A stretch of 64,000 bases of DNA from Hyphomicrobium sp. (GTDB taxonomy: Bacteria > Pseudomonadota > Alphaproteobacteria > Rhizobiales > Hyphomicrobiaceae), in contig JAFWGI010000015.1 of the NCBI GenBank assembly GCA_017512425.1, forward strand, positions 186,001-250,000. Direction: 5' to 3'. The position numbers and the translations under genes were made by a program. The stretch's first letter is position 1; every line of letters begins with the position of its first letter. The notes below the pieces were generated by a model. It worked only from the letters and a program-made list of their open reading frames with translations. It had not been told where the DNA came from and ran no database searches. Of this stretch, positions 1-8,321 are shown in pieces.

Positions 1-2
1 AC

Positions 3-335
3 TGTGGCTTCAAAGGGCAGTGGGATACCCGTACGGCCAGGTGTAACGGCAAACGGAAACGTGTCACTGCGTCGCCAGCTATTGACGATGCCGCGGCACG
101 CTACAGACTCGCGCTTCTCGACGCGGCGCAGGTCGCGGATACCATCGCTGCCGATATGGTCGGTGCCGACCAGTCGCCCGATTTCGTGAACCGCTTGCAC
201 CAGTTGAGCAGTCAGATGCGCGCCTTCGCGGGGCATACGGCGCCGGCGTCGTTTGAGGATCTATCTCAGCCGAAATCGGCCAATCGTGCAGGCGCCGCTC
301 TGATGGCGATCATCCGCAAAGCGCGGTCGTGGTAG
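3..335 (+). CDS. 3' end of an unrecognised gene, cut by the window edge
   Basis: A reading frame is open from base 3 to a TAG at 333-335, giving at least 110 residues with no start inside the window that must be used. The C-terminal part is rich in Ala, Arg and Asp and looks helical (for example AAARYRLALLDAAQVAD), and a basic stretch CNGKRKR lies near the visible start. I do not recognise the family. It ends 42 bases before the start of the large Avs-like gene on the same strand, so it could be co-transcribed with it. Function unknown; the main support is an uninterrupted frame with plausible composition. Confidence 0.5.
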   Translation, partial: CGFKGQWDTRTARCNGKRKRVTASPAIDDAAARYRLALLDAAQVADTIAADMVGADQSPDFVNRLHQLSSQMRAFAGHTAPASFEDLSQPKSANRAGAALMAIIRKARSW

Positions 336-377
336 TCAACAATCGCTCTCGGGGCGGCATGTTGACGAGCTGATTCG

Positions 378-3300
378 GTGATGAGCCCATTGCGTAGACA
401 TTTTAAATCGAAGCAAAATCAAATGGCAGCAACGAGCGAGAATATTGGCGGCCTCTACAGCAAGCTCGGCAACCGCTACGAGGCGAAATGGCTGGTCCTC
501 AAGCTGCTTGAGGTTTTGAGTGGCAAGGCACGCAGCCTCAAGGTTGAAGGTGTCGGCCCGGAATTCGCCGGCTTTGAGGCTGCTGTCGGTTACGGCGACT
601 GCTTCGACTGGCATCAGACCAAGATCAATGCGCCGAACGGCAATTGGACTCTTGGTGCGCTTCGGCGAGAAGGCGTGCTCGACGCCTTCAAGCGGCGCCT
701 CGAGGCTTCACCGACCGACCGGTGCTGGTTCATATCACAAGATCCGGTGCGTGCTTTTCGCAACGTACCGAAGAAGGCACGCTCAACGGACGGCGAGGTC
801 GATTTCCAACGCCTGCTCAATAAGGAAGAGCGGGATGCCATCCACGAACTGGCGAGGCATTGGGGCACCGAACCGGACATCACGCGGCAATGGCTGGCGC
901 GCTGTATCTTTGAGATCGCAGGTGAAGACGCAATCCAGCGAGAAACAGAACTCTATCTTGATTGGTACTTCGAGGATGCCGCGAGCGCGTTCGCAGTTCT
1001 CCGCGACCACATCGAGCAGAATTTCAACAAGACGATCTCGACAGAGAAATTGCGGAGCGCACTGCGCTCAATCGCTGGCCTTAAGCTGAAACCGGAGGTG
1101 ATGGACCCGACCATTCTTGAGCGGATCAGACGCGAAACAGTCGACTACCTGAAAACTTATGTTCCATTCGGCGCCGACGGGCACACCATCGAAAGATCGC
1201 AGACAACGGTGGTTCACGATCTTCTGTCGCAATCTGGGGGCCCGACCATCGTGCTCCTCACGGGCGTGGCGGGCAGTGGCAAGTCAGAAGTGGTGCGTGG
1301 CGTTGTTGAGCAGCTTGAGCAGAGCAGCCTATTGACGCTCGCGTTCAGGGTGGACCAACACCTTGCCTGCAAAAATTCAAAAGACCTCGGAATTGATCTC
1401 ACCGGACGGGCCGAGAGCCCGGCATTGACGCTGGCACGGATATCTCCCGGCAAGACAAGCGTGCTCGTAATCGATCAAGTTGACGCCATTAGTGAAGTAT
1501 CCGGACGCAATGGCGCGGTGCGCGAGACCGTACTCCGTTTGCTCGACGAGGCCCACAATCTGAAGACCGTCCGGGTTCTCCTGGTGTGCCGCACATTCGA
1601 TCTCGACAACGATGCTCGGCTCAAGACCTGGAAGCAGGCCGCTCAAGTGATCGAGGTCGGAGTACCCCTGCTCGATTGGACAAACGAGGTTCAGCCGTTT
1701 CTCGTATTGCGCGGAGCGAGCACCGGCGCTTTGACCGCGGGTCAGAAGGACCTGTTATGCCTTCCCCTAAATCTGGCACTGTTTCTCGAGGCCTCCGGCG
1801 ATGATTTGTCGTTCGTCAGCCGCAACGACCTTTTTCTGCGCCTGCTGACAAAAAAGGAAAGAGCGATCGCTCAGGACCGGGTATTGGGATGGACGGCATC
1901 TGCGGCGCTGGCCGAGCTGGCTCGATGGATGAGCGACCGGCAGCGGCTCGATGCTCCGGCAAGCGTGCTTGACAGATATCCAAGAGCAACCGACTTGCTT
2001 GCTTCGGAGCATCTGGTCGTCAACGTGCGTGAGAAGCTCAACCTTTTCCACGAGAGCTTCTTCGATTTCCTCTTTGCCCGTCAGTTCGTTCATCAGCGGC
2101 AATCGCTGCATGATTTGTTAATGTCGACGGAGCAGCACCTTTTCCGCAGGACGCAAACCCGACAGATCCTCGAGGCCCTGCGGCAAGCCGACCGGCCGCG
2201 CTACCTGCGCGAGCTGACGGAGCTGGTGGAGAGCGGCACGATTCGCTTTCATATCAAGAACGTCGTCGCGCTATGGCTCGGAACGCTGCGCGATCCAACG
2301 TCGGACGAGTTCAACATCGTCTATCGACTCGATGATCCGGGAAAGGGGTTGCCGCTCATCGTGCGCGACGCGCTTCTGGGATCGTCGGGCTGGTTCGATT
2401 TGCTCGCTGCAGCCGGATGGATTGACCAGCAGCTTGAAAGTGTTGTCGAGGAGCGCCGAGAAGCCGTGTTCCGGTGGCTCGATCGAATGGCTGCTGAGCG
2501 CCCCAACGAGATCGCAGACCTACTCGAACGATGGTGGGGGAGCGATACTGCTCGCGGACGCATACTGCTTGGGTGGTTTCGTTTCGTCTCTAAAGGACCT
2601 GGAGACGAGGCGCTCGAGCGGCTGTGCGAGCTGGTCATTCGCAATACCCCAATCGATGCTAACTGGAACCCATTGGGCAAGAACAACATGCTTCTGCCGA
2701 AGTGGGTTGCTGAACGTAGGGAGCACGGCGGAACCATTCTGCGCGCATTGTTTGATGCCTGGTTTAAGGCCAACTCGGGCCGGCATCCGTTCGAGCGCGA
2801 CATCATTCAAGATATCGACGATCATTGGCTTAGCGAGTTAGCGAAAACCTCGCCAGAGGCCTTCCTCGAGGGCGCTGGCCCCGCCCTAGTAACGACTCTG
2901 ACCGTCATCGCAGCTAAGGAGGCGCACGGGGAGCGGGATTACACTTTCGATCGGCACCCTAGAGCCGGTGAGGTTTACGGAGCCGATGCATTTCTGGCGC
3001 TCTACCGAAGCTCGCTCTGTCAGCTTGCTGCCGATGCACCTGAGGTTGCGCGGGGCCTGCTCACGACGTTCGATCCCTCTCTCCATCTCTTCTTCCGACA
3101 CCTGCACTTGGAAACTATCGCGGCAAGCCGCGGCGCGCTCGGCCAGAACCTCGTGGCTCTCCTGAGCTTCCCGGATCTTGGCAAGGCCGGCTGGGCTGGT
3201 GTCCCGTGGTTGTCGTTGGCTAAAGCGGCTAAGGCCTCCTTGCCGTGTTTGGCGGAAGACGAGCGGAAGCAGCTGGAAGCGTATTTGATTGCTCTAAACG

Positions 3301-5021
3301 GTGAGCTGTCGGACGCACGCGATCTGGTTCATGAGATACGGAAGAACGGCGAGGACGGATGGCGCAATCGGAAATACTTGATGCACCTGCTGTCGCGATC
3401 AGGCCATGCGCGGTGGTGCGTGTTGAAAACGGTCGGGCCTCAGCAGCTGTCCGCCACGGGGCAGAAACTGCTCGATGAGGGTGATCGCAAATTCCGCGGC
3501 GAGACGGTGCCGGAAGCCGATCGCATGCGCGGCGGCTGGGTCCATTCCCCAATCGCCAGAGAGCGGGCAGCATTCATGAGCGATGTCCATTGGCTCAAGG
3601 CGATGAAGACATACGACAGCGGCCGTAAGGAGGATCGGCGCGATATTCTGGCCGGCGGCCCGTCGCAACTCGCTGGCGAGCTGCAGCATCTAACGAAGAC
3701 TGATCCTCATCGGTTCGTCGCTCTGATGCCGCGCATCCCTTACACGGCGAATGCCGTCTATATCGACAACATTCTGGGCGGGTTGGCCGAGAGCATTGAT
3801 GTTGTCACCCCGATCCTGAAGGAGGCTGTGCTGCATGCGCACGGCCGCTCGGTCCATCAGCACGCAAGCGCGATCGTCAGGATCTTCGAGCGGCACCCGA
3901 GCCTCGCCGAAGATGCCGAGATGATGGCGTTACTGTTCTGGTACGCCAAAAACGCTGAGATCGGAGCGGATGCAGCGATCGACATTGGTTCGGAGAAGGA
4001 CATCGTTACTATTGATGATCTGCTGGATAGGGGAGCGCGGCTCCACGTGCGCGGCATCAATGGTCCGCGCGGCGCAGCGATGGAGGCCCTTGGTCAGGTG
4101 CTCTGGCAGGTGCCTTCCGCCATCGAGCAGGCTTGGACACTGCTTGATGAGCGCATCGCGTGTGAGCAGTCCATCGCGGTCCGCTGTTGCATGACGCGGC
4201 CGTTAACACCGCTCTTCAACGCGGATCGGCAGAGATGTGCCGCATTATTCGAGAAATTGCCGCTGAGCACGACAGACGATACAGGAGCGGACGCCGATGA
4301 TTTCGATCGTGGTCTCGCCCCGCTCGCCACATATGAAGCGACTCGGCTAATGCCGTACTTTGTCCATCAAGTCCCCGAGGCGGGTCGGCGTCTCGTCGAC
4401 CGGCTTCTGGCGTCGCGCAGTGAGACGTTCCGTCGGATCGGCGCCTGGCACGCGATTGGAGCGAGCTTCTCGATCGAAAGCTACGCCGGAATCGCCGACC
4501 TCCTCGTCGAGGAAAGCGTTGAAATCCGCCGCCTTGCCGCGGCCACCGCTGCAGGTGCTGCAGAGCATCAGGAGTTCCGGGGCCGGGCGGAAAGCTGGCT
4601 CAAACGGTTCTTCGATGATCCGGACAAGCTCGTGCGCGGACAGGCCGCCGACGTATTCCGTGGCATTGAAAGTACAGATTTCGGCAGGTTCGTGCCGCTG
4701 GCCAAGGCGTTTCTCGACAGCCTCGCCGCGATCGATTCCTCCTGGAGCTTGCTGCATGCGCTCGAAAGCGCGACGTGCGACACGCACGGGCTTGTCGTAA
4801 AGGCGGCTGTACGACTGACGACTGACCTCGATGCCCGCGGCACGGCCGGTGGCCGGCATATGTCGGAGCTTCACACTCTTCAAGACCTTATACGCAGAGA
4901 CTATGCGGCCTCGGAAGGGAACGCGGCGCTTCGCACGCAACTGCTTGATGTCATCGATCGCCTGCTCTCGGGAGGTTACTATGGTGTCGAGGCGATTATA
5001 AAAGCGCACGAAAGAAGCTAG
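378..5021 (+). CDS. Avs-like STAND NTPase with N-terminal Cap4/DUF4297-type nuclease domain
   Basis: The protein has 1547 residues from the GTG at 378; an in-frame ATG at 423 (residue 16) still lies before the conserved region. Residues 23-215 resemble the Cap4/DUF4297 dsDNA nuclease fold: YE at 34-35, an acidic pair D74/D77, QTK at 80-82 and WT at 90-91. Residues 285-575 form a STAND/NACHT-like NTPase: Walker A GVAGSGKS at 296-303, Walker B VLVIDQVD at 362-369, a sensor-like LLVCRTFD at 401-408 and the STAND-typical HESFFDFLFARQF at 558-570. The remaining 960 or so residues are helical, with HEAT-like repeats toward the end. In known antiviral STAND proteins such C-termini sense phage proteins and release the N-terminal nuclease. 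The domain order is visible; the antiviral role is inferred from architecture and from its place beside recombinase elements. No partner gene is needed in that family. Confidence 0.75.
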   Translation: MMSPLRRHFKSKQNQMAATSENIGGLYSKLGNRYEAKWLVLKLLEVLSGKARSLKVEGVGPEFAGFEAAVGYGDCFDWHQTKINAPNGNWTLGALRREGVLDAFKRRLEASPTDRCWFISQDPVRAFRNVPKKARSTDGEVDFQRLLNKEERDAIHELARHWGTEPDITRQWLARCIFEIAGEDAIQRETELYLDWYFEDAASAFAVLRDHIEQNFNKTISTEKLRSALRSIAGLKLKPEVMDPTILERIRRETVDYLKTYVPFGADGHTIERSQTTVVHDLLSQSGGPTIVLLTGVAGSGKSEVVRGVVEQLEQSSLLTLAFRVDQHLACKNSKDLGIDLTGRAESPALTLARISPGKTSVLVIDQVDAISEVSGRNGAVRETVLRLLDEAHNLKTVRVLLVCRTFDLDNDARLKTWKQAAQVIEVGVPLLDWTNEVQPFLVLRGASTGALTAGQKDLLCLPLNLALFLEASGDDLSFVSRNDLFLRLLTKKERAIAQDRVLGWTASAALAELARWMSDRQRLDAPASVLDRYPRATDLLASEHLVVNVREKLNLFHESFFDFLFARQFVHQRQSLHDLLMSTEQHLFRRTQTRQILEALRQADRPRYLRELTELVESGTIRFHIKNVVALWLGTLRDPTSDEFNIVYRLDDPGKGLPLIVRDALLGSSGWFDLLAAAGWIDQQLESVVEERREAVFRWLDRMAAERPNEIADLLERWWGSDTARGRILLGWFRFVSKGPGDEALERLCELVIRNTPIDANWNPLGKNNMLLPKWVAERREHGGTILRALFDAWFKANSGRHPFERDIIQDIDDHWLSELAKTSPEAFLEGAGPALVTTLTVIAAKEAHGERDYTFDRHPRAGEVYGADAFLALYRSSLCQLAADAPEVARGLLTTFDPSLHLFFRHLHLETIAASRGALGQNLVALLSFPDLGKAGWAGVPWLSLAKAAKASLPCLAEDERKQLEAYLIALNGELSDARDLVHEIRKNGEDGWRNRKYLMHLLSRSGHARWCVLKTVGPQQLSATGQKLLDEGDRKFRGETVPEADRMRGGWVHSPIARERAAFMSDVHWLKAMKTYDSGRKEDRRDILAGGPSQLAGELQHLTKTDPHRFVALMPRIPYTANAVYIDNILGGLAESIDVVTPILKEAVLHAHGRSVHQHASAIVRIFERHPSLAEDAEMMALLFWYAKNAEIGADAAIDIGSEKDIVTIDDLLDRGARLHVRGINGPRGAAMEALGQVLWQVPSAIEQAWTLLDERIACEQSIAVRCCMTRPLTPLFNADRQRCAALFEKLPLSTTDDTGADADDFDRGLAPLATYEATRLMPYFVHQVPEAGRRLVDRLLASRSETFRRIGAWHAIGASFSIESYAGIADLLVEESVEIRRLAAATAAGAAEHQEFRGRAESWLKRFFDDPDKLVRGQAADVFRGIESTDFGRFVPLAKAFLDSLAAIDSSWSLLHALESATCDTHGLVVKAAVRLTTDLDARGTAGGRHMSELHTLQDLIRRDYAASEGNAALRTQLLDVIDRLLSGGYYGVEAIIKAHERS

Positions 5022-5028
5022 CTGAGTG

Positions 5029-5063
5029 CTGGCGCCGACTAGGCATTTGCAGCCGAAAGCATG
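5029..5063. repeat. Left boundary motif of unit A
   Basis: TGGCGC at 5029-5034 and CCGAAAGCATG at 5053-5063 correspond to TGGCGC at 8199-8204 and CCGAAGCATG at 8238-8247 in front of unit B. The T-arm-like sequence present in the second copy is missing here, so this copy is degenerate. Confidence 0.4.
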
Positions 5064-5115
5064 TCTAACACGTGGGGCCGCTTGCCGCATCCGTAAGGGT
5101 CGGCCGTCGATGCCA

Positions 5116-5272
5116 GAACCGACTGGACTTCGCCGCGGAAGCACGCATTGGTGTCCGTGACGGTAGCCACTGAAGTGGATTGACCGGAGACAAGGGTCAG
5201 CCTCGCAGAACGCGGGGCTTTGGGTGGTGGGAGCGCCAACTATGGCACTCCGAAAACCACGGTGCCCTCGTC
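5116..5272 (+). promoter_or_regulatory. Conserved structured leader of unit A
   Basis: About 150 bases before the DUF3489 start codon are related to the leader of unit B. The best block runs 5212-5237 and differs from 8415-8440 at one of 26 positions; an earlier shared patch includes CGCATTGGTG. Reading it as protein in either direction is not needed to explain the conservation. GGCAC at 5244-5248 can pair with GTGCC at 5262-5266, and the GGTGGTGGG at 5223-5231 can pair in part with ACCAC at 5256-5260, just before the ATG. It probably controls translation or contains a recombinase binding site. Confidence 0.55.
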
Positions 5273-5644
5273 ATGACCACAAAGACAATCGACAAATCCA
5301 CCAAATCGGAACGGTCGCCCGTTGCACCACGCGTGTCCAGCAAGAGCGACAAATCTAGCCGAGCTCAGGCAGCGACTGCGACCAAGGCTCGCAAACGCGA
5401 GGAGACGCCCGAGCAGCAATCCGGCCAAGCGCCAACGACAAAGCGCGCACAGCTGCTCGGACTTTTGAGCCGTCCGGAAGGCGCGAGCATTGAGGAGTTG
5501 ATGCGCGCCACTAATTGGCAGCAGCACAGTGTTCGCGGCTTTCTGGCCGGAACGGTTAAGAGAAAAATGGGTCTCGCGCTGACCTCGTCCAAGGTCGACG
5601 GTGAGCTTAGGCGATACCGGATCGCCGCACGCCGGGGCCGCTGA
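5273..5644 (+). CDS. DUF3489 family protein, unit A
   Basis: A 123-residue protein. The ATG at 5273 is chosen because it matches the start of the unit B homologue (MTT) and because the sequence upstream aligns with the noncoding leader of unit B. The N-terminal half is low complexity and rich in Lys, Ser, Thr and Ala. The conserved C-terminal 65 or so residues (RAQLLGLLSR to the end, including TNWQQHSVRGFLAGTVK) are typical of DUF3489 and look like a winged helix-turn-helix. The stop is followed one base later by the DUF2924 start. DUF3489 has no assigned biochemical role; DNA binding is inferred from the fold-like pattern and the basic tail. Confidence 0.8.
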   Translation: MTTKTIDKSTKSERSPVAPRVSSKSDKSSRAQAATATKARKREETPEQQSGQAPTTKRAQLLGLLSRPEGASIEELMRATNWQQHSVRGFLAGTVKRKMGLALTSSKVDGELRRYRIAARRGR

Positions 5645-5645
5645 G

Positions 5646-6095
5646 ATGGCCAAGCTAGCCCTTGATGTCGGCGCGGAGATCGCGCGGCTTGAGCAACTCA
5701 CGCTCGATGCGCTTCGCGAAGAATGGCGGCGGATACATCAGACGCCGCCGCCGCGGCGATTGAGCCGGGACATGCTGCTGCGCGGGCTTTCCTACAAGCT
5801 GCAAGAGGACATATTCGGCGGCTTGCCGAAGGTCCTTCGCCGAAATTTGCAGGCTTCCGACCCAAGCGTAACGTCACCGTCTGCTGAGCGGTCACTACGG
5901 GCATCGTTCAAGCCGGGCACGCGCCTCGTGAGGGAATGGCACGGTGTCACGCACACGGTCGTTGTCCTTGAGAATGGCGTCGAATGGCGGGGGAAGCACT
6001 ACAGATCATTGTCGGTCGTCGCGCGCGAAATCACCGGAGCTCACTGGTCTGGACCGCGGTTTTTCGGCCTTACGGCGGAGCGCACCGATGGATGA
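5646..6095 (+). CDS. DUF2924 family protein, unit A
   Basis: A 149-residue protein starting at the ATG one base after the DUF3489 stop; the corresponding start in unit B is at the same place. The N-terminal part (IARLEQLTLDALREEWRR, then LSRDMLLRGLSYKLQE) is helical and characteristic of DUF2924. The C-terminal part is a small beta-rich module (GTRLVREWHGVTHTVVV, then YRSLSVVAREITGAHWSGP) that resembles the RAMA-type module found beside DNA methylases; that comparison is by eye. The ATGGATGA at its end couples it to the next small ORF. Co-occurrence with DUF3489 and a recombinase suggests an accessory DNA-binding or directionality role, which is inference. Confidence 0.8.
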   Translation: MAKLALDVGAEIARLEQLTLDALREEWRRIHQTPPPRRLSRDMLLRGLSYKLQEDIFGGLPKVLRRNLQASDPSVTSPSAERSLRASFKPGTRLVREWHGVTHTVVVLENGVEWRGKHYRSLSVVAREITGAHWSGPRFFGLTAERTDG

Positions 6096-6288
6096 GCGCG
6101 CTCGCATCAAGTCCACAAGACTGGTCTTCGCAAGGGTAACAGGAGAAATGGAGGACGCATCGGTTGCTGCCGCTGAGGGGCAGGCCATTGCGGATCTCGC
6201 CACAGCACAACGTGCGTGTGATCGCCTAATCGTTCTCTTGGAAGTTTGTCTAAGGCGCCTACGTCGATTGCGACGGAGCCTCGGATGA
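6088..6288 (+). CDS. Small helical protein between DUF2924 and recombinase, unit A
   Basis: A 66-residue protein whose ATG overlaps the DUF2924 stop by 8 bases and whose TGA overlaps the recombinase ATG (ATGA). The residues after about 20 are predicted helical, ending in a very basic leucine-rich stretch (RRLRRLRRSLG). Its counterpart in unit B is 65 residues and sits in exactly the same overlapping position, although the sequences have diverged strongly. Conservation of position and of both overlaps is the main evidence that it is translated. Function unknown. Confidence 0.65.
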   Translation: MDERARIKSTRLVFARVTGEMEDASVAAAEGQAIADLATAQRACDRLIVLLEVCLRRLRRLRRSLG

Positions 6289-8012
6289 CGCGTATCGCTT
6301 GTGCAATCTACACGCGCAAATCGACCGACGAAGGGCTTGAGAAGGAATTCAATTCTCTCGATGCTCAGAGAGAGGCCTGCGAAGCGTATATCACGAGTCA
6401 GAAGCATGCCGGTTGGACTGCCGTTCGCGACATGTATGACGATGGTGGCCTTTCCGGCGGAACGATGGAGCGTCCCGCGCTGATGCGTCTGCTCACCGAT
6501 ATCAAAGCGGGAAAGGTGCAGATTGTCGTTGTCTACAAAGTCGACCGGCTGACGCGATCTCTTGCTGACTTCGCCAAGATCGTCGACGTGCTTGACGCTC
6601 ACGGCGCCTCATTCGTCTCGGTGACGCAGCAGTTCAACACGACGACATCGATGGGCCGTCTGACGCTCAACATGTTGCTCTCCTTTGCGCAGTTCGAGCG
6701 CGAGATCGCTGGCGAGCGGATACGCGACAAGATTGCGGCGTCGAAGGCGAAGGGTATGTGGATGGGCGGCACTGTTCCGCTCGGATACGACGTCAAAGAT
6801 CGCAAGCTGCTCGTCAACGAGACCGAAGCCAAACTCATTCGAAGAATCTTTTCGCGATACGCAGAGTTCGGCTCAGTGAGCCTGCTTCAGGCGGAACTCG
6901 ACACTCAAGGCTATCGCAGCAAGCGCCGCGAAGGCGCCAACGGACGTTCGAACGGTGGTCGACGTTTCTCGCGCGGGATCCTGTATCTCATCCTGCAGAA
7001 CCCGCTCTATCGTGGCAAGGTCGCGCATAAGGGGAATGTCTATGATGGCCAGCAAGAGGCGATCATCGATGCAAAGCTGTGGGACTTGGTTCAGGCCAAA
7101 CTCGCATCGAACCGGACGGAGCGCGCACTTGCCGTTGGGGCCGAAGCACCAAGCCTACTCTCGGGCCTAATCTTCGATAGAGATGGCAATCACATGACGC
7201 CTACCCACGCGAACAAGCGTGGCAAACGCTATCGCTACTACATCTCGGCGCCACTGCTGGATCGTGGAACCCCTGGTGAAAACCCCATTCGCATCCCGGC
7301 GCTGGAGGTCGAAGGATTAGTCTGTGACCGCCTCCGAAACCTGCTTGCACGGCAAACAGAACTCGTTCGGCGGTTGTCGCCTCTTCATCTGACCGTCACT
7401 CAGCTCGAGGTGTCTCTCAGGACGGCCGCCTCATTGACGGGATCGTGGACATCACTCCCGCCTGATGAAATCAAGGCATTCGTGCAGGACGCTGTCGATC
7501 GCGTAGTCGTGCAACCCCGCGAGATAGAAATCACGGTTTCGGTTTCGGGTCTGGCGCGGCGTCTTGGTGCCAAACTCAAGATCGAGCGTAGTGTTGTCGA
7601 CGAGACCTTTATACTGCATGTCGCCGCGCATCTCCGAAGTGCCTGGAAGGGCAAACGGATTATCGTTGGTGAGCAGATCGGCCCTAAGCCCGATCACCAA
7701 TGCCTCAAGTTGTTTCGGGAGGCTTTTGCGGCGCGTGCCCTGGTTATCTCGGAAGGCAACGAGAGCCTTACTGCGATTGCGAGGCGACTTGGGAAGTGTC
7801 AGGTCCGGCTCACCGGGCTGGTTCGCCTGTCCTATCTGGCGCCGTCGATCGTCGAAGACTTGGTCTCGGGGAGGCATCCGATCGGGCTGTCGGCCAAGCA
7901 GCTCTTGCGCCGCTCGAAAGACCTGCCGGTGGACTGGCAGCAACAACGCAAATTCCTCGGGCTTGCGGAGGCCGTTCCAGCACCGTTCGCTCGTGCGTTT
8001 CCTGGCCGCTGA
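6285..8012 (+). CDS. Large serine recombinase, unit A
   Basis: A 575-residue recombinase, started at the ATG that overlaps the small ORF stop; this gives the same N-terminal spacing as the unit B enzyme. The resolvase-type catalytic domain holds the nucleophile Ser13 in YTRKST, the active-site arginine region VDRLTRSLADF, and the helix SFAQFEREIAGERIRDKI. The recombinase domain follows (VPLGYDVKDRKL to about residue 280), with the motif ILYLILQNPLYRGKV. The usual zinc-ribbon region (GLIFDRDGNHMTPTHANKRG) has lost the paired cysteines, as in many alphaproteobacterial relatives. It would cut and exchange DNA at att sites to move or excise the unit. The enzyme looks intact. Confidence 0.9.
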   Translation: MTRIACAIYTRKSTDEGLEKEFNSLDAQREACEAYITSQKHAGWTAVRDMYDDGGLSGGTMERPALMRLLTDIKAGKVQIVVVYKVDRLTRSLADFAKIVDVLDAHGASFVSVTQQFNTTTSMGRLTLNMLLSFAQFEREIAGERIRDKIAASKAKGMWMGGTVPLGYDVKDRKLLVNETEAKLIRRIFSRYAEFGSVSLLQAELDTQGYRSKRREGANGRSNGGRRFSRGILYLILQNPLYRGKVAHKGNVYDGQQEAIIDAKLWDLVQAKLASNRTERALAVGAEAPSLLSGLIFDRDGNHMTPTHANKRGKRYRYYISAPLLDRGTPGENPIRIPALEVEGLVCDRLRNLLARQTELVRRLSPLHLTVTQLEVSLRTAASLTGSWTSLPPDEIKAFVQDAVDRVVVQPREIEITVSVSGLARRLGAKLKIERSVVDETFILHVAAHLRSAWKGKRIIVGEQIGPKPDHQCLKLFREAFAARALVISEGNESLTAIARRLGKCQVRLTGLVRLSYLAPSIVEDLVSGRHPIGLSAKQLLRRSKDLPVDWQQQRKFLGLAEAVPAPFARAFPGR

Positions 8013-8198
8013 CCCGCAAACGCAAGTCCCCGAAATCGCCGAACAGAGACGCGACCGGGTTTCGGCCCGCAAACGGCGGTCTCGGACGTCTCTTTGGCGG
8101 TAACGGAATGTGCGGTAGCCGCTAACTCGCGGAAAGTCGGGGGGAAGTCGGCGCTGGCGTAAAGCCAGCCGTGACGTCTCTACACCCTTAAAGTGGAC
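8013..8198. other. Noncoding tail of unit A
   Basis: No convincing gene. A CTAACTCGCGGAA at 8122-8134 has a near copy (CTAACGCGCGGAA, 11312-11324) in the tail of unit B, and each lies about 64 bases before the following TGGCGC junction. This argues that the two tails are homologous. Confidence 0.5.
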
Positions 8199-8250
8199 TG
8201 GCGCTTCGAGCATGATTCGAACCTGAAGCATTCACTTCCGAAGCATGCTC
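8199..8250. repeat. tRNA-Arg 3'-end-like junction between units A and B
   Basis: Bases 8199-8225 match 22 of 27 bases of the tRNA-Arg 3' end at 11388-11414, including TGGCGC (which covers the encoded CCA) and GATTCGAACCTG. An inverted repeat, GAGCATG at 8208-8214 and CATGCTC at 8244-8250, frames the site. The T stem could not form, so this is not a working tRNA. It fits an old attachment-site junction. Confidence 0.45.
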
Positions 8251-8321
8251 CATGGCGTTTCATCGAGCCGCAAGACTCGCTATTAACTGACCCGTCCAGG
8301 ACGCGCTTCTCCAGCCGATTT

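Larger units (their letters stand above)
5029..8198 (+). mobile_element. Serine-recombinase unit A (first of two tandem units)
   Basis: This unit holds, in order, a structured leader, a DUF3489 gene, a DUF2924 gene, a small ORF and a large serine recombinase gene. The same set in the same order forms unit B directly downstream. The start is placed at a TGGCGC 7 bases after the Avs-like stop codon, because TGGCGC followed by a CCGAA(A)GCATG motif also marks the start of unit B. The units are 3170 and 3189 bases long by this definition. Boundaries are inferred from internal comparison; no outer reference was available. Confidence 0.6.

Noticed and set aside
5180-5272. N-terminal extension of the unit A DUF3489 protein
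   Set aside because: The stretch aligns at DNA level with the noncoding leader of unit B, whose frame is not open there; the ATG at 5273 matches the unit B start.
8199-8250. A second functional tRNA gene
   Set aside because: The T-loop-like GATTCGAACCTG is present, but the T stem and acceptor stem do not pair, so no cloverleaf forms.
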